A DNA stretch of 64,000 nucleotides from Bacteroidales bacterium UBA6445 (GTDB taxonomy: Bacteria; Bacteroidota; Bacteroidia; Bacteroidales; UBA932): the NCBI GenBank assembly GCA_002439585.1, contig DJOF01000003.1, positions 1 through 64,000 of the forward strand. The letters run 5' to 3'. Position numbers and translations under genes: made by a program. The notes under the pieces are model-generated. The model made no database searches. It had not been told where the DNA came from and worked only from the letters and a program-made list of their open reading frames with translations. Position 1 is the first letter of the stretch; each line of letters starts with the position of its first letter. Below are positions 17,540 through 26,869 of the stretch, one piece after another.

Positions 17540-18585
17540 GATATGATTTTTGTAGACGGAGTAGTTGTCTGTTCTCATTTATTGTTATGATTATTGCTTT
17601 GCCTGGATCCTGTACGGGGATAGATTATATGGATGCAAGTAAGAAGACCATGCTAGAGCTCCGTGTCAGAGCTGTGCCCGCTAAGGTTCGTTCTCTTGAT
17701 CCCGAAGAGAGTCTTGTGAGTGATATAAATCTTTTCCTGTTCAACAAAGACGGAATGCTCGAAGAGCAGAAGTATATGGAACTCGAAGGTGAAAATGAGT
17801 TCATATACTCGACAAAGTGGATAGAGGGGATGGAGTGTCATGCTTATGCCTGTGCGAACATTGGATATCCGATGGCAAACATATCGGACTTGGACGCTCT
17901 GATGAAGTATCGATACTATATCGCATATCCAGATGAGTATAGTCGCGGTATGCCCATGAGCGGCAAATCTGTATCTGTCCCGTCTTATGGATCGGGAGAA
18001 GATTTCTTGGACATTGATCTGTACCGGACAATGGCTAAAGTGTCGGTGTCGATGGATCGGAGTGCTCTCCGGCGTGATGTGAGACTGAATGTAAAGAGCG
18101 TTAAAATCGGATGCAGTCCGCGCTCAGTCAGTATGTTTCGTCCGAGTAAGGCTGAAGGCAGTTCTGATATATTCAAGACAGGCTTTTCCAAGAGTCTTGC
18201 TGAGGTAGATGTCCTCAATGTAGAGACATCAGTCGGGCGTACCGGAGAACTGTCGATGTATATGCTTGAGAATATGCAAGGAGATCTGCTTCCGGATGTA
18301 GAGGATGAGAGAGATAATGTGATAGATGCTTCGGAGTCACTCGCGTCTGTATGTTCTTATGTCGAGATAGCCACTGAATATATGTCTGATTCGCTTCAGA
18401 CTTTGCCCGGAGATTGCCTTTATTATAGGTTTTATTTAGGAAAAGGCCCAGGTAATTTCGATGTGGAAAGAAACTGGGATTATCATGTAGTAGTGCGCCC
18501 CGAAGGAGATGGGCTCGGTGATGATGGATGGAGAGTTGACAAAGGGGAGTTGTCTCCGAAGTTATCACTGATATTGCCTCACTGA
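17536..18585 (+). CDS. DUF4906-type fimbrial accessory lipoprotein
   Basis: This 349-residue protein has a signal peptide and a Cys after ALPGS (about residue 27) that probably carries lipid. Its N-terminal half (LRVRAVPAKVRSLDPEESLVSDINLFLFNKDG) fits the Mfa2/FimB-like accessory domain. The C-terminal block CSYVEIATEY...LYYRFYLGKGPGNFDVERNWDYHVVV is the signature of DUF4906, found in Bacteroidales fimbrial tip or accessory proteins. The start overlaps the previous stop (ATGA). Together the genes look like a minimal fimbrial unit. No usher or protease is adjacent; this pathway uses lipoprotein export and Rgp-like processing rather than chaperone-usher secretion. Confidence 0.7.
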   Translation: MRYDFCRRSSCLFSFIVMIIALPGSCTGIDYMDASKKTMLELRVRAVPAKVRSLDPEESLVSDINLFLFNKDGMLEEQKYMELEGENEFIYSTKWIEGMECHAYACANIGYPMANISDLDALMKYRYYIAYPDEYSRGMPMSGKSVSVPSYGSGEDFLDIDLYRTMAKVSVSMDRSALRRDVRLNVKSVKIGCSPRSVSMFRPSKAEGSSDIFKTGFSKSLAEVDVLNVETSVGRTGELSMYMLENMQGDLLPDVEDERDNVIDASESLASVCSYVEIATEYMSDSLQTLPGDCLYYRFYLGKGPGNFDVERNWDYHVVVRPEGDGLGDDGWRVDKGELSPKLSLILPH

Positions 18586-18618
18586 TATTGCCTCGCCTAT
18601 AGGCCCGCAGATATTGTC

Positions 18619-18649
18619 TTTGTAGAAAAGAAATGTTTTATTATATTTG
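18619..18649 (+). promoter_or_regulatory. Bacteroidota -33/-7 promoter of tRNA-Gly
   Basis: TTTG (18619-18622), exactly 19 nt, then TATATTTG (18642-18649): a perfect TTTG-N19-TAnnTTTG. It lies 21 nt before the mature tRNA. Confidence 0.92.
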
Positions 18650-18669
18650 CATAGTAAAACTTTCACAAC

Positions 18670-18742
18670 GCGGAAATAGCTCAGTTGGTAGAGCGTTGGC
18701 TTCCCAAGCCGAAGGTCGCGGGTTCGAACCCCGTTTTCCGCT
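18670..18742 (+). tRNA. tRNA-Gly (anticodon CCC)
   Basis: A complete cloverleaf: acceptor GCGGAAA with TTTCCGC, D-arm AGCTCAGTTGGTAGAGC, anticodon loop TTCCCAA giving CCC, T-loop GGTTCGAACCC, discriminator T. CCA is not encoded. Confidence 0.95.
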
Positions 18743-18810
18743 CAAAGACAAAGTCTTAGGACTATCCGGATTTTAGCAGTGCAAAGCACCGGAAGTCAAT
18801 GGCGAAAACT

Positions 18811-18847
18811 ACGGGGGTATGACAGGCAATTGTTATATCCCCGTTTT
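18811..18847 (+). terminator. Terminator of tRNA-Gly
   Basis: ACGGGGGTAT (18811-18820) pairs with ATATCCCCGT with one mismatch, followed by TTTTTGG. It lies about 70 nt after the tRNA. Confidence 0.75.
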
Positions 18848-18849
18848 TG

Positions 18850-19284
18850 GACCTATCTGATTAGATAAGTCTTGACCATTGCCTTGATGCTCTTATATGT
18901 TGGTTTGATGCGTGGTTCAGATCGGTTGTTTTGATGTGTACCTAACATTTTGATATATATACAGGCTGAAGACAGATATTTCAATGGCATACCCGAACAT
19001 TCGAGAGCAGCCAGACCTTCTAGCTTTCAGCAGGAGTCACAAGTGACGGTGAATAAGATAGCAAAAGCAGAGGCTTTGGACAAAATAGCTTTTGAAAGGG
19101 AGAGCAGACTTTGGCAGAGGTGGCGTTCGCATGGATACTCCATGATAGCTATGTTATGTCAGTAATTCTGGGCGCAAGTCTGGTGGCGCAGCTTAAATCA
19201 ATCTGGAGTGAGTAGTAAATATCTCTTTCAGTGATGAAGAATTGTCCGCAATTGAGGAATGCTCAGACCCTAAATAATGTCTAT
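18850..19284. other. 435-bp stretch before folC without a supported gene
   Basis: A 71-codon plus-strand frame (18950-19165) is open; its translation is basic and helical in the second half and matches nothing I know. No promoter or start signal favours it. An in-frame upstream ATG for folC at 19231 exists, but the conserved FolC sequence begins at 19285. No integrase or repeat of the tRNA 3' end was seen. Confidence 0.45.
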
Positions 19285-20721
19285 ATGGTGGATAAGATTG
19301 AATACGAGAGACTTATAGAGTCTGTGTTCCGGAGATTTCCTTCGGTGCAGAAGACTTCGTTTGCCGAGGCATACAAACCTGGGTTAGACAATATACGTTG
19401 CTTTTGCCGCAAGTTGGGAAACCCGCAGGATACCTATCGAACAATACATGTGGCAGGCACCAACGGCAAGGGTTCGGTATCCTCAATGCTGGCGTCAGTC
19501 CTTTCGGGGGCGGGACTTAGGACGGGTTTGTATACATCTCCGCATATAGCGGATTTCCGAGAGCGGATGAAAATTTCCGTGGATGGGAAGGTTGCCGAAA
19601 TGGTCTCTGAAGAGTATGTCTATGATTTCATCGTGGGTTGGCAGGATGTATTTGACGAGATGGGGCTCTCTTTCTTCGAGATAACAACGGCCATGGCCTT
19701 CAAGTGGTTTGCGGATATGGGTGTGGATATAGCTGTGATAGAGACCGGTCTTGGAGGACGTTTGGACAGTACAAACATTATCCGGCCTGATCTTAGTGTT
19801 GTCTCAAGCATTGGACTCGATCATTGTGACATCCTTGGCTCTACAATCGATCGGATAGCTTATGAGAAAGCCGGTATATTCAAGCCTGGTGTGCCGGCTG
19901 TAGTTGGACATGTCAGTGACGATGCGGCTAAGGTCTTGCGAGAGAGGTATGCTGTCATACAGGATATGAGAGACTCCGTGCAGGAAGCTGGTTTTATCTC
20001 AGGAGCGAACGTAGATGCAGGACGTCCAGAGCTCGTCTTTGCCGATGATATCGAACCTCATCTGTGGCATGCACATGAGCGTATACTTTCCGCAATGGAT
20101 CTTAGGGGAAGCTGCCAGAGACTTAATCTGCGCACAGTGCTGTGTGCGTTGGATGTATTGGCTTCAAGGCCAGACTGGAGGGAAAGCGAAACTTTCCAGA
20201 ATGCATTGTCCGAGATCGGTAATGACGCTCATGTTGCGCAGTCAATTGAAAGGACGGCAGAGCGTATGGATTTTCACGGACGATGGGAGCGTATTTCCTC
20301 TTCTCCTGACGTAATCTGTGATATAGGCCACAATCCGCAGGCTCTTGCACTTAATTTTAAGCAGCTTGAAGACTATCTCCGGTCTGGAGAATATTCTTCC
20401 CTTATCATAGTATATGGCGTAATGGCAGACAAGGCTTTCTCTGAAATAATGCCATTATTTCCAGATAGCGCGACGTGGTTCTTCTGCACTCCCGATACGA
20501 GACGTGCCCTTCCTTCTTCAGATATATTGTCTATATGCAAGGAGCATTTCGGTGCTGATGTATGCAATAGGATGTACGATGCAGGGTCGGTTGCCAGTGC
20601 AGTGCGGATGGCCCTCAAGGCAGCATCGGAATACGGAGGGCATCCGCTTGTATATATAGGTGGGTCTACATTTGTAGTATCAGAGGCTTCGCGGCTTTTG
20701 TTAAATGTCAAAAACGAATAA
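19285..20721 (+). CDS. folC: Bifunctional folylpolyglutamate/dihydrofolate synthase
   Basis: FolC adds L-glutamate to dihydropteroate and to folates, making and retaining the folate pool. The Mur-ligase-type P-loop GTNGKGSVSS is at residues 58-67 and LYTSPHIADFRERMKI follows. The central motif VDIAVIETGLGGRLDSTN, the catalytic-site sequence SSIGLDHCDILG and a C-terminal ligase domain with FHGRWERISSSPDVICDIGHNPQAL are all intact. I chose ATG 19285 because alignment with the family begins MxxxxYxxxxxxxFxRFPSVQK, giving 478 residues; the ATG at 19231 would add 18 unconserved residues. Its stop is 2 nt before the next ATG, so it leads a seven-gene cluster whose other members have no obvious link with folate. 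Confidence 0.95.
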   Translation: MVDKIEYERLIESVFRRFPSVQKTSFAEAYKPGLDNIRCFCRKLGNPQDTYRTIHVAGTNGKGSVSSMLASVLSGAGLRTGLYTSPHIADFRERMKISVDGKVAEMVSEEYVYDFIVGWQDVFDEMGLSFFEITTAMAFKWFADMGVDIAVIETGLGGRLDSTNIIRPDLSVVSSIGLDHCDILGSTIDRIAYEKAGIFKPGVPAVVGHVSDDAAKVLRERYAVIQDMRDSVQEAGFISGANVDAGRPELVFADDIEPHLWHAHERILSAMDLRGSCQRLNLRTVLCALDVLASRPDWRESETFQNALSEIGNDAHVAQSIERTAERMDFHGRWERISSSPDVICDIGHNPQALALNFKQLEDYLRSGEYSSLIIVYGVMADKAFSEIMPLFPDSATWFFCTPDTRRALPSSDILSICKEHFGADVCNRMYDAGSVASAVRMALKAASEYGGHPLVYIGGSTFVVSEASRLLLNVKNE

Positions 20722-20723
20722 AC

Positions 20724-23700
20724 ATGAAACATCGGATATTTGCTGTATTTATTTTCGTGGTAGCTATATTTGGTGCCTATGCGGTCTACGGGGCTTTCAA
20801 GCCGTCAGGCGCATCCGGCAAAACCAATGAGGATGGCCATGAACTTAAGAGTCTATGGCGTGACTATCGTAATGCATATGAGAAAGATTTGCCGGAATCG
20901 ATGTTACGTATATTACAGCAGATTAAGAACAAAGCTTTGGAACGTGGTCTCGCATGGGACTATTATGATGCATCATGCAGATATGTGGATGTCGCAACAA
21001 CGAAGAACTGGAAAATACGCGACTCCCTTGAGGCTGCATTCCTGTCTGATATAGAGAAGTCAGGCTTCCCATTAGCCGTTTTCTCGGCTCGTCTGCGTGC
21101 GGGTGAGAAGAGCTCCGATCTGTATGCTTATATTCAGTCTGAGACAGAGACGCTGACTCACAGATACACTCCGGCATTCTATCGCGATTTAAGTATGTGG
21201 GATCAAAGTCTTGCCTATGTCCCGTTTTATCTAAAGAATGACTATGAGTACGCACTCTGGAAACTTTATTCCACTGCACGAGGAACAGATTTCGAAAGAG
21301 AGATGACTTTGACTCTGAAGAAATTCGAGGGTCAGTCTTACCTGTCATCAACCCTGGAATATATAGGCATAAAAGACATAGACAACGATGCGGAACGTTG
21401 CAGAGCGATGGAATCTTTTGCCGTCAAGCATGAAGGACAGGCAGTATCCATGTTGGCTGAGGGAGACTTGCTGCAAGAGAAATTTTCCCACCTTAAGTCT
21501 GACAGTAGTTCCACCTCGACGGATTATGTAAATCTTCTTGGCCAATGCCAGGCATACAGTAAAAAAGCTGCATCCTTCCGGAAGAAAGAGGCCGCAATTG
21601 TATCCTGTCTTTCAACTGGGGATGAGATAGCGGACATTCTACAGTCCAAGTCACTAAGTCACTATATTGCAGACGGAAATGCAGCTGTAGTACTTAGAAA
21701 TCTCACTGCAGCAAAGCTGCAGATAATCTCAGAGGAAGGTCGTCATATCGTTGATACTCTGATACGTAGCACAAAAGAACGCTTCTATCTCTCCGATACC
21801 ATTTCTGTCAGGCTTCCCAGCAACATGGATGACGGGCTGTATCTTGTCAAATCTTCATCGGGACAGTACTCATCACAAAGCCATATCGGCATATATAGTC
21901 TGTCTATAGCAACAAGGGCGGAGCAACGCGGGGTATGTATCTATGCAGCGAACAGTGAATCTGGGGAACCCTGTGCGAAGACTGATTTGAGCCTTTTCTG
22001 TAATGGTAAGAAGATAGCTGAATATGAAGACTTTGAGTATGATGGATTTACCCCTCTTCCAGACGGATTGTGCAAGGCAATGCAAGATGATACTTTCTAT
22101 TATATAGAATGCAGTCTTGAATCATCAGACAGGATTCTCAGGAGTCGCCGTGCGTGTCTATCCTCTTGGTCACAGGCTTCTGTGCCGACAGACTCAGGAG
22201 AGAAGGATGGCATGATCTTTACCGACAGGGGAGCATATAGGCCGGGAGATACTCTGCATTATGCTGCCTTGGCGCTAGAGTCTACAGACAATGAAGGAAA
22301 GAAGCCGCTTCAAGGTATTGCCTTGCAGGTGGGCCTGTTTGATCCTGAAGGACAGAAGGTGGACTCCACTACCGTATTTACAGGCGAATTTGGCACCGCA
22401 GACGGCTTATTCGTATTGCCGGATGACCGTAAGAATGGTATTTTTACTTTGACAACACATCTCGCAGGCAGGCTCTTGTGTCAGGAGACTGTTCGTGTTG
22501 AAGACTATGTGCTGCCTACATATGAGATAATTCTTGATGACGGACGGCAGTCTTTTCTCTATGGGGAGAAAGCCATAGTATCCGGTAAGATTGTGTCTTA
22601 TACAGGACATGGACTTGACGGAAGTAGGGTTACATACTCCATCTCTGCGTATGACGGAAGGAAGATCAAGTCCGGAGATGCCGAGTTGTCAGATAGCGGT
22701 ACTTTCTCTATTTCCTTCGATCCCGAGCAGGAATCCAGCAGCGATGAGGATATAAGACATGTAGGGTATTACAATACAGTATTCAGGGTAGCCGGACTAT
22801 CAGGTGAGACTAAGGAGGTATCAAGATATCTCTCTTTCTCACGCAATCTTAGGCTTGAAGCCAGAATTGAAGGAGAATCTTCAGGAACGTCCAATAGAAT
22901 TGACAAGGCGGATACCCCATACGGCTCATCAGCAGTACCTGTATTCTATGGAGATACAGTACGTCTTCACTTGGATTTGTATGGAGGATATTCAGGGCGC
23001 ATAGCCTCGAAGGCCGTATATGCAATAGAGGATGAGAAGGGCGTCGTAGTCGCCAAAGGACAGACAGATACAGGAGAGGACACGAGTATCCAAGTGAAAA
23101 GGACAGGATACTATCTATGCAGAGCAATAGCCTCGGTTCAAGTATCTTCGGGCAAAGAATACAGGGATACGGCATGTGTTCCTGTGTTGCTGCTAAGTGA
23201 AAATGATACAGTATTGGATGCTCCAGTAAGAGATCTCTTTGCAGTAAGGAAGACAGAGATTGCCTCCGGTGAAGATATAGTCCTCACTGTCGGAGAGGCT
23301 GATGGAAGTCCTCTCTGGGCTGTAGCTGATATATTTGACAAAGAAAGAAGGCTCATAGATACGAGGCTCATCCGCTTGTCTGGCGCACGTGCAGAGGCTG
23401 GGTCTCTTGAGTATATTGCTTTCCCATATAAGGATTCGTATCCCGATGAACTTATGCTTCAAGTCTTCTATTTCAGGAGACACAGTAGCGGCTCTTTCTT
23501 TAAGAAGATTAATCGGAGGAAGGATAAACCACAAGAGTTACCTGTATCAGTGACAAGGTTTAAGGATACCGCATTTCCAGGAAGCCGATATAGTATAGAG
23601 GTTAAGACGTCTCCCGATGCCGAATGCCTTGTTTCTGTCTATGACAAGGCGGCTGATGCTGTAAGTCCACTTAGTTGGAGACAGGTTTCGCAGCATTTGA

Positions 23701-26084
23701 CAAGTCCTGTGGCTATATGGGTAGAGAGTGTCTGTGGCAATGCAGGAGGGGACGGATGTCTTGATAGCATCGTTGGCTCGGAAATGTCTGTGATGGACGG
23801 AGTCGCCTATGAGAAAAGTTCAATGTCTCGTTATCCAGGAACGCGATTCTATGCCAAAGCAAAAGCTCCTGCCAGAAGTTATGAGAATAAAAATTTGATG
23901 GATGATATGTCAGCAGGATCTGGCGAGACAGAGGTCCGGACACGGCAGAATTTTGCTACTACACTGGCATTCAAGCCGCATATTCGTTCTGGCAAGGATG
24001 GGAGATTCTCGTTTGACTTCCATACTTCGGATAATCTTTCTACATATGTCATTGCGATGTATGTGCATGACAGAAAGATGAATGATAAGATAGAACGCAA
24101 AGAATTCAAGGTCACTCTTCCAGTGAAGATAAGCCTGTCCAAGACAGAATATCTTTATGATGTGGACAGTCTGAAAGTTCGTACCGTGTTGTCCTCTATG
24201 GCAGAATCGGATGTCTGCGGTATTGTAAGACTCGCTGTCTTTTCCGGAGCAGATTCGTTTAAGAAAGGCAGCCAGCCGGTGCTATACAGAGAGTATGAAG
24301 TCAGCGTCCCTGCTGGGAAATCAGTATATTCCGAGATATCTTTCAATGCCGGTCATATGGCATGTGCAGGTGACAGCCTTGGAGTATATGCCGGTTTCTT
24401 CCCCTTGGACAACTCTGCGTCAGGTGGTATTGAGATTTCTCCGTCTGCCAATTCTCCGTCAGGTGATGCTATGTTTGTAGCTATACCTGTACTGCCTTCC
24501 AGTACGGTCATTCGAGAGTCGCATTCTGCCTTGCTTATGGGGCAGGCAGACAAGGATTCTCTTGTATCAGTACTCAGGTCCAGGTTTGTCAATATCCCTT
24601 CTGATTCGTTGTTGTATAAGGAAATTACAATTAGGGAGCTTCTCTCGGAAGTATTGGTGGAGAAGGCATCACGGCAGTCTCAAGATGTCATTGGACAGGT
24701 TGATGCCATTTATGCATCCATGGTGGCAGGACGTTATGGCGTGATGATGGACTCTTTGGCTATCAAGAAAATGACGAAGATGATCACAGCTTGCCGTAAT
24801 GCTGACGGTGGCTATTCCTGGTTTCCCGGTATGGAGTCATCTCCTGCAATATCTGCTTCAATACTTGAAAAGTTCGGGAGGCCTGGAATAAGAGAGTTCT
24901 TGGACTCTCCACTCTTGTCGGATATAGTCTCGACTTTGCCTGAGACAGTGGCTTATCTGGATTCAGTGCGTTTTACCGTCTCACCCCCGTATGGCGTATG
25001 CTTCGTGCCTGATCCTCAATATGTATATATACGTTCCATGTATGCAGATGTCCCATTCCGCCCTTATGGCCTTGACCCTGATAAAGGCTTTGACAGTAAG
25101 GCGTTTGCCTTGTTCAAGAAGAGAATGAGATCCTATATGCTTGGTCAGAGAGCTGGAGGGGCGGATGGGCAGATATTGTCCAAAGCTTTACGAGTTACGG
25201 TTCTTCGCAATTTTTTGTCTTCAGGCAGTGGAGAGAAGCTTGCATCAGAGTTTGGCATTGGCGGAAACAGGCGTATGAGTAAAGTAATGTGTAATGACTT
25301 GCTCTCGCTAATGGACTATGCCGTGCCCCACAAAAGCGGTGGTTGCTATTATCCTGGAGCGGTTGCAAGGGGATGCGGATTGTTAGAAGGAAGCGTATTT
25401 GCTCATTCGTTGATCTGTGACATATTGTCGGAATCCAGTGCGGTAACAGGACAGAGGGAGAAAGCCAAGGCAATTGCAGACGGCATAAGAATCTGGCTCA
25501 TACTGCAGAAAGACGGCCAGCAATGGCCTTCTACGCCGGAATTTGCCGATGCCGTAAGCTCGGTGATGCAAGGTGAAGAGTCTCTGCTCTCTTCAAAGAT
25601 CGCTATAATGTCAGGCGAGAGGCTACTTCCTTTTGCAGATATCAGGTCTTCCGGCAACGGATTTTCCGTGACAAGGGCAATCTATAGTGACGGAAAGCTT
25701 CTTGGGCAGGGTGACAGTATCAATGTTGGAGACAAGATCAAGGCTGTATACAAGTTGAATGCGAGTGACAGTAGAAGTTTCGTGATACTTTCAGCTCCTA
25801 GGGAGGCTGCATTACGCCCTGTATTAGAGCGATCCGGTGTCAGTGGAGGATTGTTGCGCAAGGTCTCTATGCCTTATCTTCAGCCATCGGGGTATCGGGA
25901 TGTGCGCCAGGACAGGACGGTATATTATTTTTATACTTTACCTGAAGGAGAGTCTACAATTGAAGAGGAATTTTTTGCTACTGCATCCGGAGTGTTCTCA
26001 GCACCTCCGGTAGAGGTGAGCTCTGCATATGCCATGCATTACAGGGCTGTATGCGGCTCTTCTGGTTCAATTGCAATAAGATGA
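20724..26084 (+). CDS. Alpha-2-macroglobulin family protein without thioester motif
   Basis: This 1786-residue exported protein has an N-terminal hydrophobic segment (about residues 5-25) without a clear lipobox. A helical region of about 300 residues comes first. Around residues 497-512 is FTDRGAYRPGDTLHY, the MG2 macroglobulin signature. LAFKPHIRSGKDGRFSFDF... at about 1080-1110 is the A2M core. NADGGYSWFPGMESSPAISASILEKF near 1360 belongs to the alpha-helical thioester-type domain. The CxEQ thioester is absent, so it cannot trap proteases covalently. Bacterial homologues (YfaS/MagD type) are periplasmic and thought to protect the envelope, often beside PBP1c; no PBP1c is adjacent here. Second gene of the folC-to-dpp cluster. 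Family call good, function inferred. Confidence 0.85.
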   Translation: MKHRIFAVFIFVVAIFGAYAVYGAFKPSGASGKTNEDGHELKSLWRDYRNAYEKDLPESMLRILQQIKNKALERGLAWDYYDASCRYVDVATTKNWKIRDSLEAAFLSDIEKSGFPLAVFSARLRAGEKSSDLYAYIQSETETLTHRYTPAFYRDLSMWDQSLAYVPFYLKNDYEYALWKLYSTARGTDFEREMTLTLKKFEGQSYLSSTLEYIGIKDIDNDAERCRAMESFAVKHEGQAVSMLAEGDLLQEKFSHLKSDSSSTSTDYVNLLGQCQAYSKKAASFRKKEAAIVSCLSTGDEIADILQSKSLSHYIADGNAAVVLRNLTAAKLQIISEEGRHIVDTLIRSTKERFYLSDTISVRLPSNMDDGLYLVKSSSGQYSSQSHIGIYSLSIATRAEQRGVCIYAANSESGEPCAKTDLSLFCNGKKIAEYEDFEYDGFTPLPDGLCKAMQDDTFYYIECSLESSDRILRSRRACLSSWSQASVPTDSGEKDGMIFTDRGAYRPGDTLHYAALALESTDNEGKKPLQGIALQVGLFDPEGQKVDSTTVFTGEFGTADGLFVLPDDRKNGIFTLTTHLAGRLLCQETVRVEDYVLPTYEIILDDGRQSFLYGEKAIVSGKIVSYTGHGLDGSRVTYSISAYDGRKIKSGDAELSDSGTFSISFDPEQESSSDEDIRHVGYYNTVFRVAGLSGETKEVSRYLSFSRNLRLEARIEGESSGTSNRIDKADTPYGSSAVPVFYGDTVRLHLDLYGGYSGRIASKAVYAIEDEKGVVVAKGQTDTGEDTSIQVKRTGYYLCRAIASVQVSSGKEYRDTACVPVLLLSENDTVLDAPVRDLFAVRKTEIASGEDIVLTVGEADGSPLWAVADIFDKERRLIDTRLIRLSGARAEAGSLEYIAFPYKDSYPDELMLQVFYFRRHSSGSFFKKINRRKDKPQELPVSVTRFKDTAFPGSRYSIEVKTSPDAECLVSVYDKAADAVSPLSWRQVSQHLTSPVAIWVESVCGNAGGDGCLDSIVGSEMSVMDGVAYEKSSMSRYPGTRFYAKAKAPARSYENKNLMDDMSAGSGETEVRTRQNFATTLAFKPHIRSGKDGRFSFDFHTSDNLSTYVIAMYVHDRKMNDKIERKEFKVTLPVKISLSKTEYLYDVDSLKVRTVLSSMAESDVCGIVRLAVFSGADSFKKGSQPVLYREYEVSVPAGKSVYSEISFNAGHMACAGDSLGVYAGFFPLDNSASGGIEISPSANSPSGDAMFVAIPVLPSSTVIRESHSALLMGQADKDSLVSVLRSRFVNIPSDSLLYKEITIRELLSEVLVEKASRQSQDVIGQVDAIYASMVAGRYGVMMDSLAIKKMTKMITACRNADGGYSWFPGMESSPAISASILEKFGRPGIREFLDSPLLSDIVSTLPETVAYLDSVRFTVSPPYGVCFVPDPQYVYIRSMYADVPFRPYGLDPDKGFDSKAFALFKKRMRSYMLGQRAGGADGQILSKALRVTVLRNFLSSGSGEKLASEFGIGGNRRMSKVMCNDLLSLMDYAVPHKSGGCYYPGAVARGCGLLEGSVFAHSLICDILSESSAVTGQREKAKAIADGIRIWLILQKDGQQWPSTPEFADAVSSVMQGEESLLSSKIAIMSGERLLPFADIRSSGNGFSVTRAIYSDGKLLGQGDSINVGDKIKAVYKLNASDSRSFVILSAPREAALRPVLERSGVSGGLLRKVSMPYLQPSGYRDVRQDRTVYYFYTLPEGESTIEEEFFATASGVFSAPPVEVSSAYAMHYRAVCGSSGSIAIR

Positions 26085-26141
26085 TGTCGCATTTTGTGGT
26101 GACAAATTGAGCCTATGACCTGAAAACGTAAAAAGACAAAT

Positions 26142-26861
26142 ATGAAAAGAGTAGCTGTTACCATATTGCTGCTATACTTTGTGGCTTTATATGCCGTGGG
26201 ACTTACCGCTTCAGATTGCCATGCTATCCAAGGTAATTCCGCTTTGTTGTCTCTAAATTCAGAAGGGCTTGCTGCTTCAGGTCTGCTATACAAGACAGAA
26301 TGCCTTTTGCCAGACAATGGAACAGCCTCGGAGATGCCAACATCGGACGGAGAAGATAATCTGTCACATATGCCGAGTCCGGCTGTAGATACACTTGAGC
26401 TCAAAGTCCCTGTCAGTGATACCGCGGAGTTTGCTGGGACAGAGTCATCGGGCTATCGGACTTTAGATGAGATACCGGCTGTTAAGGTCGAGGGTACCTT
26501 GAAATACAAGCAGGGAATGCTATTCACCTCGGATAATGAACGCCTTTCCATAGAAAATGCAGGAATGTATTTCAGCCCTGATGATATAAGAAAGATACAG
26601 AGATGCATGAAGAGATTCTCACGTGGCCGTTCTATTGTAGACTTCGGCTTGGACGCAGGAGGTATTGCAGCCGGCTCTGGACTGATAATAGGAGCCGAAT
26701 CACAGTCTGATATGGTCTCAGTAACTGCAATATCCGTAGTGATAGCGGTGGTGTGTATCGTACCGTGCAGCATCATTGGGGTGCCCATGATGCTTTCAGG
26801 TAAAGCCGGGATGAAGAGGCTTGTTAGGATTTACAATAATGATTACATTTGCGAGGATTGA
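26142..26861 (+). CDS. Hypothetical membrane protein, signal peptide plus two C-terminal helices
   Basis: The 239-residue protein is not one I recognise. A signal peptide or anchor occupies residues 4-23 and is followed by a polar Ser/Glu/Asp-rich stretch to about residue 105. A segment LKYKQGMLFTSDNERLSIENAGMYFSPDDIRKIQRCMKR then leads to two hydrophobic helices (about 168-185 and 190-215) ending GVPMMLSGKAGMKRLVRIYNN. That last pattern (short loop, Gly-rich helix, basic-YN tail) recurs in small Bacteroidales membrane proteins of unknown function. It sits 57 nt after the macroglobulin gene and 8 nt before the preferred start of the next gene, so it is part of the same transcript. Confidence 0.7.
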   Translation: MKRVAVTILLLYFVALYAVGLTASDCHAIQGNSALLSLNSEGLAASGLLYKTECLLPDNGTASEMPTSDGEDNLSHMPSPAVDTLELKVPVSDTAEFAGTESSGYRTLDEIPAVKVEGTLKYKQGMLFTSDNERLSIENAGMYFSPDDIRKIQRCMKRFSRGRSIVDFGLDAGGIAAGSGLIIGAESQSDMVSVTAISVVIAVVCIVPCSIIGVPMMLSGKAGMKRLVRIYNNDYICED

Positions 26862-26869
26862 CGGATGTT

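Noticed and set aside
18670..18742. tRNA-Gly as attachment site of an integrated element
   Set aside because: No integrase and no copy of the tRNA 3' end were found downstream in the window.
18950..19165. 71-codon ORF between tRNA-Gly and folC
   Set aside because: No recognisable motif, no promoter, and the neighbourhood is explained by a tRNA terminator and the folC leader.
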